Positions 1 through 9,196 of a stretch of 64,000 nucleotides of DNA are shown one piece after another. The translations under genes were made by a program, and so were the position numbers. Location: NCBI GenBank assembly GCA_027484315.1, contig JAIXTE010000022.1, positions 25,408 to 89,407 of the forward strand, read 5' to 3'. Below the pieces are notes generated by a model. It saw nothing but the letters and a program-made list of their open reading frames with translations, ran no database searches and was not told the DNA's origin. Source of the stretch: Burkholderiales bacterium. Its GTDB lineage: Bacteria; Pseudomonadota; Gammaproteobacteria; Burkholderiales; Burkholderiaceae_B. Within the stretch, counting starts at the first letter, position 1. Every line of letters begins with the position of its first letter.

Positions 1-27
1 ATTCCACACAAATTTTTTCATGAACCC

Positions 28-939
28 TTAACGCTTGGCGCGCAAAACCAGGTACACGCCACCGAGTGTCATGAACATGGCCAGCAGCAAAGTCACTGTC
101 AGGGCCTCATCCAGAAAAACCACGCCAGCCAGCGCAGCGATCACGGGCACACTGAGCTGCACGCTCGCCGCCGACGTGGTGGGCAGTGCTGGCAATACCT
201 TGTACCACACCGCATAACCAATGCCGCTGGCCAGGCAGCCTGAAGCCAAGGCAAACAACACACCCGCCAACGTGGGTGTGGGCAAGTACACCGTGTACAA
301 GGCCAAACCACGTTCAACCGTGACACCGGGAATGTGAATACCAGCCTGGGCGGCACAATAAACCGCCAGCCACAGCAAGGCCATCAACAAGGCAGCACGG
401 GAAAAATTGCCCGCCGTATCGGCCAGTGGAGATTTCGAACCCTTCCCCACCACCGAATACACCCCCCAGCAAACCCCTGCCAATGCCATGCTGCCTGCCG
501 CCAATAACGAGGCAGGCGTTTGCAAATGCGGCCACAACAGCAGGACAAGGCCGGCACCAGCGACCACCGCACCGACAGCACGCAGCCCCTTCAATCGGTC
601 ACCCAGCGTGGCGGCATAGGCAATCATGCTGAACTGCACGCTCGCAAACAGAATGAGTGCTCCCGTGCCAGTGTTCATGGTCACATAGGCCATTGAAAAC
701 AAGGCCGCATAGCCAAACAACGCCATTGCGCCAAGCCAACTGCCCTGTTGCCCACCGGTGTTTTGAATGCGCAAACACAGCCACAACGTGACAGCACCAC
801 TGATCAAACGGACGGCCGTAAAACTGGCCGGGTCAATTTGCCCAGCCCCCAAAGCAGCCCTGCAAAAGAAAGAATTAGCTGCAAATGCACACATGGCCAG
901 GATTGTGAAAATTAGTGTACTGACTTCAACTTTTTTCAT
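28..939 (-). CDS. EamA/DMT-family permease
   Basis: A 303-residue, almost entirely hydrophobic protein with about ten predicted membrane helices in two similar halves, the usual size and arrangement of drug/metabolite transporters of the EamA type. It starts at an ATG with no clear Shine-Dalgarno sequence. Such proteins sit in the inner membrane and usually export amino acids or other small metabolites; nothing in the sequence identifies the substrate. It is transcribed divergently from the flavin reductase gene at 996, with only 56 bases between them. A second EamA protein lies at 11040-11945. The family is fairly sure; the function beyond 'permease' is not. Confidence 0.85.
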   Translation of the reverse strand: MKKVEVSTLIFTILAMCAFAANSFFCRAALGAGQIDPASFTAVRLISGAVTLWLCLRIQNTGGQQGSWLGAMALFGYAALFSMAYVTMNTGTGALILFASVQFSMIAYAATLGDRLKGLRAVGAVVAGAGLVLLLWPHLQTPASLLAAGSMALAGVCWGVYSVVGKGSKSPLADTAGNFSRAALLMALLWLAVYCAAQAGIHIPGVTVERGLALYTVYLPTPTLAGVLFALASGCLASGIGYAVWYKVLPALPTTSAASVQLSVPVIAALAGVVFLDEALTVTLLLAMFMTLGGVYLVLRAKR

Positions 940-995
940 ACGGGCACGCTAATATCCCCAAACACAATTCCAACATCGAGACAAAGGCCACCAAC

Positions 996-2237
996 ATGCG
1001 CATAGAACTTCGCGACCCCCTCACCCTGCCTTGCGGCGCAACCCTGCCCAACCGACTGGTCAAAGCGGCCATGAGTGAAGCCTTGGGTACACGGGACAAC
1101 CGGGTGACTCCTCAACTGGTGCGCGTGTACCAACGATGGACTGCGGGTGGCATTGGCTTGAATATAACCGGGAATGTGATGATCGACCGCCGCGCACGTG
1201 CAGAGCCCGGCAACGTCGTGATTGAAGACGACCGCGACATGCCCATGCTGCAGCAATGGGCCAAGGCCGGCCAGGCGAAGGGAAGCAAAATCTGGGTTCA
1301 AATCAACCACCCCGGCAAGCAATGCCCCAAAGGCATGAACAAGGAAACCGTATCCCCCTCGGCCGTGCCCTTCCACAAAAGCCTGCAAATGATGTTCGCT
1401 ACACCCCGCGAACTCACTGAAACCGAAATTCTTGACTTGATCGCCCGCTGGGGCCGCACCGCCAAAGTGTGCAAGCAAGCCGGTTTTGACGGTGTTCAAA
1501 TTCACGGTGCGCACGGCTACCTGATCAGCCAGTTTCTAAGCCCACACAGCAACCAGCGCACCGACCAATGGGGCGGCAACCCGGAAAACCGTCGCCGCTT
1601 TGTACTGGCCGTTTATGACGAGGTACGCAAGCAGGTTGGCCCCGACTTCCCTGTGGGCATCAAGCTGAATTCAGCCGACTTCCAGAAGGGCGGTTTTTCC
1701 GAAGAAGAATCACTGGCCGTGATCCAGGAACTGACTGCGCGCGGCATTGACTTGATCGAGGTATCGGGTGGCACCTACGAAGCCCCAGCCATGACTGGCG
1801 CCACAGCCCAGCCCAAGAAAGAAAGCACGTTGAAGCGCGAAGCCTATTTCATGGACTTCACCGAAAAAGTACGCGCAGTATGCAAGGTTCCCTTGATGCT
1901 GACAGGCGGTTTTCGCACCGTGGGCGGCATGAAAGAAGCACTGAACAGCGGCGCTGTGGACTTGATTGGCCTGGCCCGATCCATCGCAATTGAACCCGAT
2001 TTGCCCAACCGCCTGCTGGACAACAAGGAGGCCCTGCACCCAGTCAAGCCATTGATTACCGGGGTGAAGGCAGTTGACCGCACCGGTCTGCTTGAAATTC
2101 AATGGTACACCCGGCAAATTCACCGCATGGGCAAAGGCAAAAACCCAGTCCCGAACGAGGGAGCCATCAAAGTGCTGTTTTTCTATATGCTTGAAAGCAG
2201 CTGGGGCCTGTTCAAGGCCCGCAAGTTAAGGGCGTAA
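996..2237 (+). CDS. Old-yellow-enzyme family NADH:flavin oxidoreductase
   Basis: A 413-residue FMN-dependent TIM-barrel reductase. The N-terminus has the typical start 'RDPLTLPCGATLPNRLVKAAMSE'-like segment (residues about 5-27). Residues about 160-200 contain the HGAHGYL and SQFLSPHSNQRTDQWGG segments that bind FMN and substrate in this family. It lacks the C-terminal Fe-S/FAD half of 2,4-dienoyl-CoA reductases, so it is a single-domain OYE-type enzyme. Likely substrates are activated C=C bonds such as enones, but the sequence does not say which. The cytochrome c gene begins 20 bases downstream on the same strand, so the two may be co-transcribed. Confidence 0.88.
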   Translation: MRIELRDPLTLPCGATLPNRLVKAAMSEALGTRDNRVTPQLVRVYQRWTAGGIGLNITGNVMIDRRARAEPGNVVIEDDRDMPMLQQWAKAGQAKGSKIWVQINHPGKQCPKGMNKETVSPSAVPFHKSLQMMFATPRELTETEILDLIARWGRTAKVCKQAGFDGVQIHGAHGYLISQFLSPHSNQRTDQWGGNPENRRRFVLAVYDEVRKQVGPDFPVGIKLNSADFQKGGFSEEESLAVIQELTARGIDLIEVSGGTYEAPAMTGATAQPKKESTLKREAYFMDFTEKVRAVCKVPLMLTGGFRTVGGMKEALNSGAVDLIGLARSIAIEPDLPNRLLDNKEALHPVKPLITGVKAVDRTGLLEIQWYTRQIHRMGKGKNPVPNEGAIKVLFFYMLESSWGLFKARKLRA

Positions 2238-2257
2238 ATCAACCAGTTGGGGGCAAG

Positions 2258-2599
2258 ATGATTCGACACTGCATTCTGTTTCTTCTTGCCCTGGCGCCGT
2301 TCACAGCGTACGCGTTGGACGACGCCACAGTACTTGAACAAGGCCGAAAGTTGTTTCAAACCGACGCCGAACCGGCCTGCGCCATTTGCCACACCTTGGC
2401 CGATGCGGGTTCCAAGGGCAAAATTGGCCCAGTGCTGGATGTATTGAAACCTAATGAAGAACGCGTGATGAATGCGTTGCGAAACGGCAAAGGGGGCATG
2501 CCCCCTTTCGTGGATCACCTGACCGCAGAGCAGATGAAAACGCTTGCCAGGTATGTGTCGACCGTAACAGGCGCTGAACCAGTGAAAGCCGCGCCTTAG
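2258..2599 (+). CDS. Small exported class I cytochrome c
   Basis: A 113-residue protein with an N-terminal signal peptide (hydrophobic core about residues 5-18, ending FTAYA) and one haem-attachment motif, C41-A-I-C44-H45. The Met in the GGMPP segment near residue 86 is the likely distal haem ligand. It should be a periplasmic electron carrier. A strong Shine-Dalgarno (GGGGG) lies four bases before the ATG. Its position 20 bases after an OYE-type reductase suggests co-transcription, although a cytosolic flavoenzyme and a periplasmic cytochrome cannot be direct partners. Confidence 0.88.
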   Translation: MIRHCILFLLALAPFTAYALDDATVLEQGRKLFQTDAEPACAICHTLADAGSKGKIGPVLDVLKPNEERVMNALRNGKGGMPPFVDHLTAEQMKTLARYVSTVTGAEPVKAAP

Positions 2600-2626
2600 C
2601 GCTTGCCGATCGCCAGTTTCTGAAAC

Positions 2627-3385
2627 TCAGTTTTTGTAATCAGGTTGCTCACGATCCAGCTTGCGCAACAGGGCTGGCCAGGCAATGTTGCCGCCAAGGC
2701 CACGGGTTACCTGTGCCGCGGCCGCCTTGATGCCGTTGACAATCGGTTGGGCAATCGGAATCAGGGTTGCTCCACCTGATTGCGCAGCAATTTGCACCTC
2801 GCAAGCCCGCTGCAAGATAAACATGTTTAAAAAGGCATCGGCCACAGTGGGGCCGCAAGTCAGCAAGCCATGGTTGCGCAGAATCAGGGAATTCGCCTCG
2901 CCCAGATCAGCCTGCAAGCGCGACTTCTCATCTTCACGCAGGGCCAAACCTTCATAGTCGTGATAAGCCAAACCCGCCAATGGAAAGAGCGACTGCTGGG
3001 AAATGGGCAACAGGCCCTGTTCCTGCGTGGACACGGCCACACCCGCCACAGTGTGGGTGTGCATCACGCAATGCGCGTCGTGGCGTACTGCATGCACGGC
3101 ACTGTGAATGGTGAAGCCCGCCGGGTTCACATCGTGGGGGCTGTTGTCCACCTTCTCGCAATTCATGTTCACCTTCACCAGGCTGCTGGCCGTGATTTCC
3201 TCGAACATGAAGCCATAGGGGTTGATCAGGAAATGCCCATCTTCATTGGGCACGCGCGCTGAAATGTGGGTGAACACCAGGTCGTCCCACTTGTGCATGG
3301 CAACCAGTCGGTACGCCGCGGCCAAGTCGACACGGGCGTGCCATTCCAGGGGGGACATATGGGCGGGCGTATTGCTTGAATTCAT
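2627..3385 (-). CDS. Class II aldolase/adducin-family protein
   Basis: 252 residues when read from the ATG at 3385, which has a good AGGAG eight bases upstream; the frame is open further upstream but that extension has no family match. The zinc-binding histidines of the class II aldolase fold are visible in HTHTVAGVAVS (mid-protein) and NHGLLTCG. An early Glu/Asn-rich segment (FLINPYGFMFEEI) matches the substrate-binding region. Members act on sugar phosphates such as fuculose- or ribulose-phosphate, or are uncharacterised relatives. No kinase or isomerase gene is adjacent, so no pathway can be assigned. Confidence 0.85.
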   Translation of the reverse strand: MNSSNTPAHMSPLEWHARVDLAAAYRLVAMHKWDDLVFTHISARVPNEDGHFLINPYGFMFEEITASSLVKVNMNCEKVDNSPHDVNPAGFTIHSAVHAVRHDAHCVMHTHTVAGVAVSTQEQGLLPISQQSLFPLAGLAYHDYEGLALREDEKSRLQADLGEANSLILRNHGLLTCGPTVADAFLNMFILQRACEVQIAAQSGGATLIPIAQPIVNGIKAAAAQVTRGLGGNIAWPALLRKLDREQPDYKN

Positions 3386-3534
3386 GGTGGTCTCCTTTGC
3401 TGCGTTTTTGATTGTACTTTTTCTGAAGTGTATCAGCGCAATCAGCTTTGCTTGTGCAAAACACTTGAAATTGGACCGGATCGAAGGCAAGCTCACATTA
3501 CAAAATCAAAGCGAAATGCCGGAGACTGTAATAC

Positions 3535-4227
3535 ATGCACGCCAAGGTCAAAACACCCACACCCGCTGAAACGGTCGATCCTGCTGTCCGCACGGTTCGG
3601 GCCAACTACCGCGCAGAATTTATTTCAGCCCGTTACAACGGCCATTTGCACCTGGCCATGACAATGACGTTGGGTTTGGGCGTCATCGCCCTGTGTGTGT
3701 ATTGGCTGAAATCGCCCAGCCTGCTGGAATGGCTGACCATACCCGCCACCTTTCTATATGCCAATTTTGCCGAATGGGCTGGCCACAAATACGCCATGCA
3801 CCGCCCCGTAAAAGGACTTGGCTTTGTGTACAAACGGCATTCCTTGCAGCACCACAAGTTTTTCACCGACACCCACATGGAAATTGACAGCAACATGGAC
3901 TTCAAGGCCGTGCTGTTTCCAATCGCGATTGTAGGCTTTTTCGTGCTGGCTTTTTTTGTGCCCATGGGCCTGTTGGTGGCCTGGCTGTTCAATGAAAACG
4001 TGGCCCTATTGCTGGTTGCAACCGGCATGGCCTACTACTTGAACTACGAACTGCTGCACCTTTCCTACCACCTCAAGGAAGACCACTGGGTGCACCGCAT
4101 TCCCGGGTTTACACGGTTTGCCCGATTGCACACCACACACCACGACCATCGCATCATGGCGCACAAGAATTTCAATATCACTTATCCGATCATGGATTGG
4201 TTGATGGGGACGTGGGATAGAAGGTGA
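3535..4227 (+). CDS. Sterol desaturase/fatty acid hydroxylase family membrane protein
   Basis: A 230-residue inner-membrane protein with the histidine clusters that hold the di-iron centre of this family: HKYAMH (HX4H), HSLQHH, HLSYH and HTTHHDH. Hydrophobic segments lie at about residues 40-75 and 120-165. GGAGA lies upstream of the ATG at 3535. The size and the HX4H...HTTHHDH pattern resemble carotenoid- or fatty-acid-hydroxylase-type members. The true substrate is unknown and there is no lipid or carotenoid gene next to it. A second, longer family member is at 17708-18577. Confidence 0.85.
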   Translation: MHAKVKTPTPAETVDPAVRTVRANYRAEFISARYNGHLHLAMTMTLGLGVIALCVYWLKSPSLLEWLTIPATFLYANFAEWAGHKYAMHRPVKGLGFVYKRHSLQHHKFFTDTHMEIDSNMDFKAVLFPIAIVGFFVLAFFVPMGLLVAWLFNENVALLLVATGMAYYLNYELLHLSYHLKEDHWVHRIPGFTRFARLHTTHHDHRIMAHKNFNITYPIMDWLMGTWDRR

Positions 4228-4440
4228 TTAATCGGCGTTGCGCCAAACGGAAAACCTTAATAAAGCACCTTGGGTTCCGGGGCTTTCCAGCGGTACAAAT
4301 GCAATCCGATTCCCGACCATCCTTAAGTAGAAAAAGCTGGAAAAGAGTTCACCCGCTCACCACAGACCCCACCCCCCGATTGCGGTCCGCAACTTTCATC
4401 TGCAACCATTGTTGTTTGACTCTCTTCACAGAGCAAGACA

Positions 4441-7407
4441 ATGGTCCATTCCCCAACTCATTTGCATTTGCCCAGAATAGCCACTGCAAGCGCACAACAT
4501 CAAGCCCTTCCAACCACTAATTCCTGGAATTTCGTGGAAGCGAGAGAGGGTTGGCAGTCATGTCTCAGATCTGACAAAGCCAACTTCAAATTGGATGAAT
4601 ACCCGTGTGAAGCACATATTCAGCAAATGCTGGATGAACTGGGCAGTGGCGATTTGACAAAAAGCGCATACACAAAGACTGCCAAAGATTTACTTTACAT
4701 GGCGCAATGCCTGCTGGCTGAAGAAGGTTGCACCGCCCATGGCCCATACACATTCAAGGGGGAAACCAAGCACTTGAATGCCTTGCAACTGATTGGTTTC
4801 AGTGCAACCCTGAACAATGGGCAATCGCAGCCCACGCCCGTTGGCATTGAAACGGCCTGGAATGCGCTGGGGGAACGTGTAACTGTACAAGCTGATCAAT
4901 TGGCTGAACAATTAAAAAAAGTTGCAGAGGGGCCAGGCACCTACCGCGACAGCACACAGCCCCTTAGCCCCAGGGAACAGAGCATGGCCAAAGCCGTGAT
5001 AAACAGTTTTCCTGCCGACGTGCGGCAAAAATTTGGACACATTGATGCACATCTGATAGGCCGCCCTTCATACAGATCAGCGATGGAAAAAGCAGCCATC
5101 CAGCAAAGTCTTCCAGAAGCACTCCAACAGGTTTACGGCGCTGCCCGGTCTTGCCCGGGGATACGAACGGCCATGACAAACCAACCCTCCGTGGCCTATG
5201 CCCTGCTGTTTCCCGGCCATCAAATCGCTCCAGCCACTGCACCGGCCGATTATGCTGCACAAATGGTCAAGAAAATTGTACCCAAGGAGTTGTTCAACCC
5301 AACCCGCACGCCCCCTGCACCAGGCAACGGCCTGTCATTTTTAGACAAAGCACTGCCAATCCTATTTTTAAACATGAAGGGACTGGGCTCTCAAAATACA
5401 GTACAGGTTCCATCGTGCTTCGAGATACCCTGCCCTGAACATTCCACCGTCAAAATCGGTGGCATGGACTCCGGTGTACATGCCAATGTCATCAGTCAGA
5501 CTGGCCCCGGGGCCTTGATCGCAGCCATGCAACCTGTAACAGCCGAAAGAGGATGCAGAATCAGCCCCGCCAACCTCACGCGCGAAGAGCAAACCCATGT
5601 CGCCAACTTCCTGCGCATGGTCGCAAGCCAGGAGAAACCGGCCGTGCTGGATCTTCGATCAGAAGATGATCTTGATCACGGCAAGGGTTTTGACTATTGT
5701 CCACGAGAGATGAATCAAAACTATCAATTTGGCGAGGTTTCGATCACTACAACCCACATTGAAACCTTGGAATCAGGCCTTCGCCAACTCACTGTGCAAA
5801 TCGGTATAGGGCAGCACCCCCCGGTGGAATTGAAGGTCGCCCGGTTCAGGGAGTGGCCGGACCATGATGTCGTTAGCCCTGCCACATTGAGAATGCTGGG
5901 TCAGCATGTGTGCCAAGAAAAGCAATCTGACGCATCTGTCATCACGCACTGCTGGGCGGGTGTGGGTCGCACAGGGACAGTTCTTGCGTATGCCCGGCTG
6001 TATCAGAAACTGATCAACGAAAGCGGTGCGAAACAGCTTTACACGCCTGAAAATCCCGCAGAACCAAACGCTCAGAAACTTATCGAGCAACTTGTTACGG
6101 AAGTGCTCAACGGCCGCGTACAACGTGGGCCGCAATTTGTCGAAAACCGCGCACAGTTCAAATTGTTGGGTAAAACAATTCTTGAAGACGTGCAGAAATG
6201 GAATGAAGAAACAGCACACTGTGAAACCGACAACCGTTCAGACTGCGGATCAAGTTCAGCATTCACTGTTGTTTCAGCGACCGCGTCCCTGACCACGCAA
6301 GATCCGGGTGACGTTTCTTCATCCGATATTACGCCAATCCCATATCAATCTTCTTTACCCGAAATTACGCCTTCCATAAATCAATCTTCTGTACCTGAAA
6401 TTACGCCAGCCCCAGATCAACCTCCAACGCCAAAGATTACTCCCCCACAGGCAACAACCGCCAGGCGGAAACCAAAATCCTCATCAGAGCCCTACCCCTG
6501 GCTGCAACACGCGGCACTGCAAGTGCCCAATGTGGTGGAACGGTCATCAAATGTTGCATTGCATGCCAACCGCATACAACTGATTCCAACACACACGTTC
6601 CACATTGCACAGGAACCGAAAAATGCGCAGGCAAAATGGCAACACCTACACAGTGTGTTTGACAAAGGTTGCGATGTGCTTGAATTCGTTTCTGACCCCA
6701 ATCGCTTGGCACATCAGTGCAGCAGCCCCCTGTCAAAAGGCTTCAGCATTTTAAGCCCGCTTGTGCTTGATGCTTTTAGAAACCCAGCCAGGCACGGCGG
6801 TAAGCCACGAATTTTAATTGGCAATTTTCGGATCAATGACATTCGCCGTGTGATGACAAGCACCCACAAAAAAGGATGTGCTGTCCATGTTTACCAATTT
6901 GATGTAACCGACACAGAAAGCAAAGTTGAAAAGTCCATTCGCCACGTACAAATGTTCAGTGAGTTCAAAGACAACCGCTTTACAAAAGACCGGTTGAAGT
7001 TGATGCTTGGGCTCGCCGACAAATGCGAGCTCAACCACCAGGACCTTTGGCTAAGCAGTGCGGCTGGCATTGGACGCCCCTCTGCCTGGTTAATGGCGCG
7101 ACACATTTCCCATGCGGTTGGCAACAAGCAAATGACCCATGGCAACTATCGGCAAATGATCGACAACTTGATCAACACGGGTCGAGAACAGCGCAGCCCA
7201 CACTTTGTTCACACCAGCGCGCAGAAAGAAGCGCTGATTCAGCTGGCCGAGGATCTGTTGAAAAAGAAGGCTGGCAACACAATGCCCGAACAGGCCCCCA
7301 AGCGCCGAGCCTATCCAAAAAAATCGTCTCTTTTTGGCATGCATGTCTATTCATTCAATGACTTGCTGAAGTGGATCAAGGCACGCCTGAAACCTGCCAA
7401 AACCTGA
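4441..7407 (+). CDS. Tandem classical protein tyrosine phosphatase with a degenerate second domain
   Basis: A 988-residue soluble protein with no signal peptide. Residues about 330-590 form a classical (not low-molecular-weight) tyrosine phosphatase domain. It has an IAAMQP Q-loop-like segment, a WPD loop at W472-P473-D474 and the P-loop H503-C504-WAGVG-R510-TG, with the usual 30-residue spacing between catalytic Asp and Cys. A Pro/Ser-rich linker with 12-residue repeats follows. Residues about 690-960 look like a second copy: FSEFKDN aligns with FREWPDH (keeping the Asp at 844) and SSAAGIGRPS (872-881) aligns with HCWAGVGRTG, so the catalytic Cys is Ser873 and the His is Ser872, while Arg879 is kept. 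This active/dead pair recalls eukaryotic receptor phosphatases. Residues 1-300 are not recognised. The ATG has only a weak Shine-Dalgarno. The 213 bases upstream (4228-4440) contain no gene. It could act on host or cellular phosphotyrosine; secretion is possible but unproven. Confidence 0.82.
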   Translation: MVHSPTHLHLPRIATASAQHQALPTTNSWNFVEAREGWQSCLRSDKANFKLDEYPCEAHIQQMLDELGSGDLTKSAYTKTAKDLLYMAQCLLAEEGCTAHGPYTFKGETKHLNALQLIGFSATLNNGQSQPTPVGIETAWNALGERVTVQADQLAEQLKKVAEGPGTYRDSTQPLSPREQSMAKAVINSFPADVRQKFGHIDAHLIGRPSYRSAMEKAAIQQSLPEALQQVYGAARSCPGIRTAMTNQPSVAYALLFPGHQIAPATAPADYAAQMVKKIVPKELFNPTRTPPAPGNGLSFLDKALPILFLNMKGLGSQNTVQVPSCFEIPCPEHSTVKIGGMDSGVHANVISQTGPGALIAAMQPVTAERGCRISPANLTREEQTHVANFLRMVASQEKPAVLDLRSEDDLDHGKGFDYCPREMNQNYQFGEVSITTTHIETLESGLRQLTVQIGIGQHPPVELKVARFREWPDHDVVSPATLRMLGQHVCQEKQSDASVITHCWAGVGRTGTVLAYARLYQKLINESGAKQLYTPENPAEPNAQKLIEQLVTEVLNGRVQRGPQFVENRAQFKLLGKTILEDVQKWNEETAHCETDNRSDCGSSSAFTVVSATASLTTQDPGDVSSSDITPIPYQSSLPEITPSINQSSVPEITPAPDQPPTPKITPPQATTARRKPKSSSEPYPWLQHAALQVPNVVERSSNVALHANRIQLIPTHTFHIAQEPKNAQAKWQHLHSVFDKGCDVLEFVSDPNRLAHQCSSPLSKGFSILSPLVLDAFRNPARHGGKPRILIGNFRINDIRRVMTSTHKKGCAVHVYQFDVTDTESKVEKSIRHVQMFSEFKDNRFTKDRLKLMLGLADKCELNHQDLWLSSAAGIGRPSAWLMARHISHAVGNKQMTHGNYRQMIDNLINTGREQRSPHFVHTSAQKEALIQLAEDLLKKKAGNTMPEQAPKRRAYPKKSSLFGMHVYSFNDLLKWIKARLKPAKT
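6328..6435 (+). repeat. Three tandem 36-bp repeats coding a Pro-rich linker
   Basis: Three in-frame copies of a 12-residue unit beginning ITP and containing Q-S/P-S/P-x-P-E/K lie at 6328-6363, 6364-6399 and 6400-6435. A fourth ITP follows at 6436. The copies are diverged at DNA level. They join the active phosphatase domain to the degenerate one and should be extended and flexible. Confidence 0.85.
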
Positions 7408-7416
7408 GCAATTGAA

Positions 7417-7442
7417 TTGTCCCCGCCTTGCAGCGGGGACAA
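7417..7442. terminator. Hairpin between convergent genes
   Basis: A perfect 10-bp stem (7417-7426 with 7433-7442) with a six-base loop lies 10 bases after the phosphatase stop and 24 bases from the end of the convergent peroxidase gene. It is GC-rich but has no T-run, so its efficiency as a terminator is uncertain. Confidence 0.6.
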
Positions 7443-7465
7443 CCGGCGCCCACTGAGAAACGCAG

Positions 7466-8956
7466 TTAAAGCTCCGTCACCACCCCAGCCTGTGTCAACA
7501 AATCCACCATGGTGAACTGCCCATGCTTCTTGCCAAACACCGGCGTCCAATCCGGGTCTTGCGACAGGTACGATGTTTTGTCCCCTTGCAGCAAACCAAT
7601 CATGACTTCACCCACAATTCGTCCGCCCACGGGCCCCAAGTGTTTCCCGTCAGCCGTTACATCCGCCTCCTTCAGGCAGTAATACCAAAGCGGTGTCCGT
7701 TTGTGCAAATTGTAAGGTTTCAGTTCAGCCAACTCTTCCTCGGGCAGCGCTTCAATTTCCATGGCCGCTGCAACCCGCTGGCCGGAAGGCACTTTGAATG
7801 TCAGGTGCCGCAACAGGTTCAGCTGCGCCAATGACTGTGGCCCACCTGGCGGCAAACCTGGAAGGTCAAACATCACAGTGGAAATTCGGGTGTCAATCCG
7901 CTTGTTCTGGCGCGCCTTGTTGTCGCCGAAATCGAAGAAGGTTTGCCAATCAATAAAGCGGTGTGGTGCCCGCGTGCCGCCACGCATGTCAATGGTGACC
8001 GGGTTCACCGCCAAGTTGTCATTGAAGAACAGCGCAAACAAATCCGGGTCCGATCCCTTGCCAAAATTAACCCGGTAACTGGGTCGCACCTGCGAATGAC
8101 CGAATCGGTACGCAGCCACCGAAAACTCCACGGGAATGTATGGCGCATTGCGCCATTTGTAGAATTTTCGGCCCTTGGTCAAAATGTCGGTCACCAAGCT
8201 TTTACCAATGGTTTTGGGCAAAAACTCGTTGAGAATGATCCACTGGTAATGCCAACGCGTCAGGCGCTGTGCCTCAAGAAAAACTTCGGTCGGGTTGCTC
8301 AAACCCACCTCATTTTTCATGTGCACAACCACCTTGTTGTGAAACTTCAGAAACGCCACTTGCAGTTGCGACAACACCAGGTTTTCATCATTACGAGGGT
8401 CGCCAATCAGGGGCGTACCCTGGCTGTTCCGAGGCAAGTCAAACTTGTTCGAGCCATCCCGACAAAGCAGTTCGGCACCCGGGTTCGGCTCCACAAGCAG
8501 GGTGGTCAAGCCAAAATCAACGGTTTGGTCAAACAGGTACGGCGAGCCACCGGGGCCCAAGCCATACACACTGTCCAGCCCAAAGGTGGGAATGCGGAAA
8601 TTCTGGATCATCTCCGGGTCCACCTGCTGCTCCAGGCTCGACGTGATGTCCAGCGTCATGTCGTGATCCAGAAACTGCCCCAGAAAAGTCATGCCCGCCG
8701 TTAAGTCAGGGTTGTCCGGATTATTGGCCAGCAGGGGCTGCTGAAGAATCAGGTTTTGTGGAGCCTGGGTCAAATCGTCTTTCGCATCCATCACACCATT
8801 GCGCTCGCCAATCTTCAGCAATGCGGCACGCAAGGCCGGGCTGTCAGATGAAAACGCAGGCAGGTTGGGAAACAAGCGGCCAAATTTGCCCTGCTCATAA
8901 AATGTGGATGAGGGGGGCGCATCGCCAGAGCGATAAACATTGCCGTGGTGGGACAT
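7466..8956 (-). CDS. Animal haem peroxidase-family protein
   Basis: 496 residues from the ATG at 8956, which has AGGAG seven bases upstream. The protein belongs to the animal haem peroxidase superfamily (myeloperoxidase/cyclooxygenase fold). The distal haem segment GQFLDHDMTL is near residue 92, and the proximal-His segment RFGHSQVRP lies in the middle, about 220 residues later. No signal peptide is apparent, so it is either cytosolic or exported by another route; several bacterial relatives leave by type I or unknown pathways. It probably oxidises halides or organic substrates with hydrogen peroxide, but bacterial members are poorly characterised. It is divergent from the FkbM methyltransferase gene. 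Confidence 0.87.
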   Translation of the reverse strand: MSHHGNVYRSGDAPPSSTFYEQGKFGRLFPNLPAFSSDSPALRAALLKIGERNGVMDAKDDLTQAPQNLILQQPLLANNPDNPDLTAGMTFLGQFLDHDMTLDITSSLEQQVDPEMIQNFRIPTFGLDSVYGLGPGGSPYLFDQTVDFGLTTLLVEPNPGAELLCRDGSNKFDLPRNSQGTPLIGDPRNDENLVLSQLQVAFLKFHNKVVVHMKNEVGLSNPTEVFLEAQRLTRWHYQWIILNEFLPKTIGKSLVTDILTKGRKFYKWRNAPYIPVEFSVAAYRFGHSQVRPSYRVNFGKGSDPDLFALFFNDNLAVNPVTIDMRGGTRAPHRFIDWQTFFDFGDNKARQNKRIDTRISTVMFDLPGLPPGGPQSLAQLNLLRHLTFKVPSGQRVAAAMEIEALPEEELAELKPYNLHKRTPLWYYCLKEADVTADGKHLGPVGGRIVGEVMIGLLQGDKTSYLSQDPDWTPVFGKKHGQFTMVDLLTQAGVVTEL

Positions 8957-9068
8957 GGAATTCTCCTGATTGTTATTGGCATGAAAATAAGCAACTGAAC
9001 AGTCTGAAAAAATTAGCAGGTCTGCCCGTTTACCGCCTTCAACACCTTCCCTGTGCACAAGCAGCCAT

Positions 9069-9082
9069 CCCGCATATGCGGG
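9069..9082. promoter_or_regulatory. 14-bp perfect palindrome in a divergent intergenic region
   Basis: CCCGCATATGCGGG reads the same on both strands. It lies in the 240-base gap between the divergent peroxidase (start 8956) and FkbM methyltransferase (start 9197) genes. It could be an operator for a dimeric repressor. No other clear signal was seen in this gap. Confidence 0.4.
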
Positions 9083-9196
9083 GGGCCACTCAAACTCGGA
9101 TCAAGATAAGCGCCTGTTTTCCATTGCTTTTTAGCCCCTTGAGGCCAACAAGTCGTGAGTAGACTGATTTTCATCGATACCCACCAGGGGCGCACC

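Noticed and set aside
4283..4345. CTTTCCAGC/GCTGGAAAG inverted repeat before the phosphatase gene
   Set aside because: The arms are nine bases with a 44-base spacer, too far apart for a clear operator or terminator.
9155..9196. GTG start of the FkbM gene
   Set aside because: Possible, but the ATG at 9197 has a better-placed ribosome-binding site and begins nearer the conserved part.
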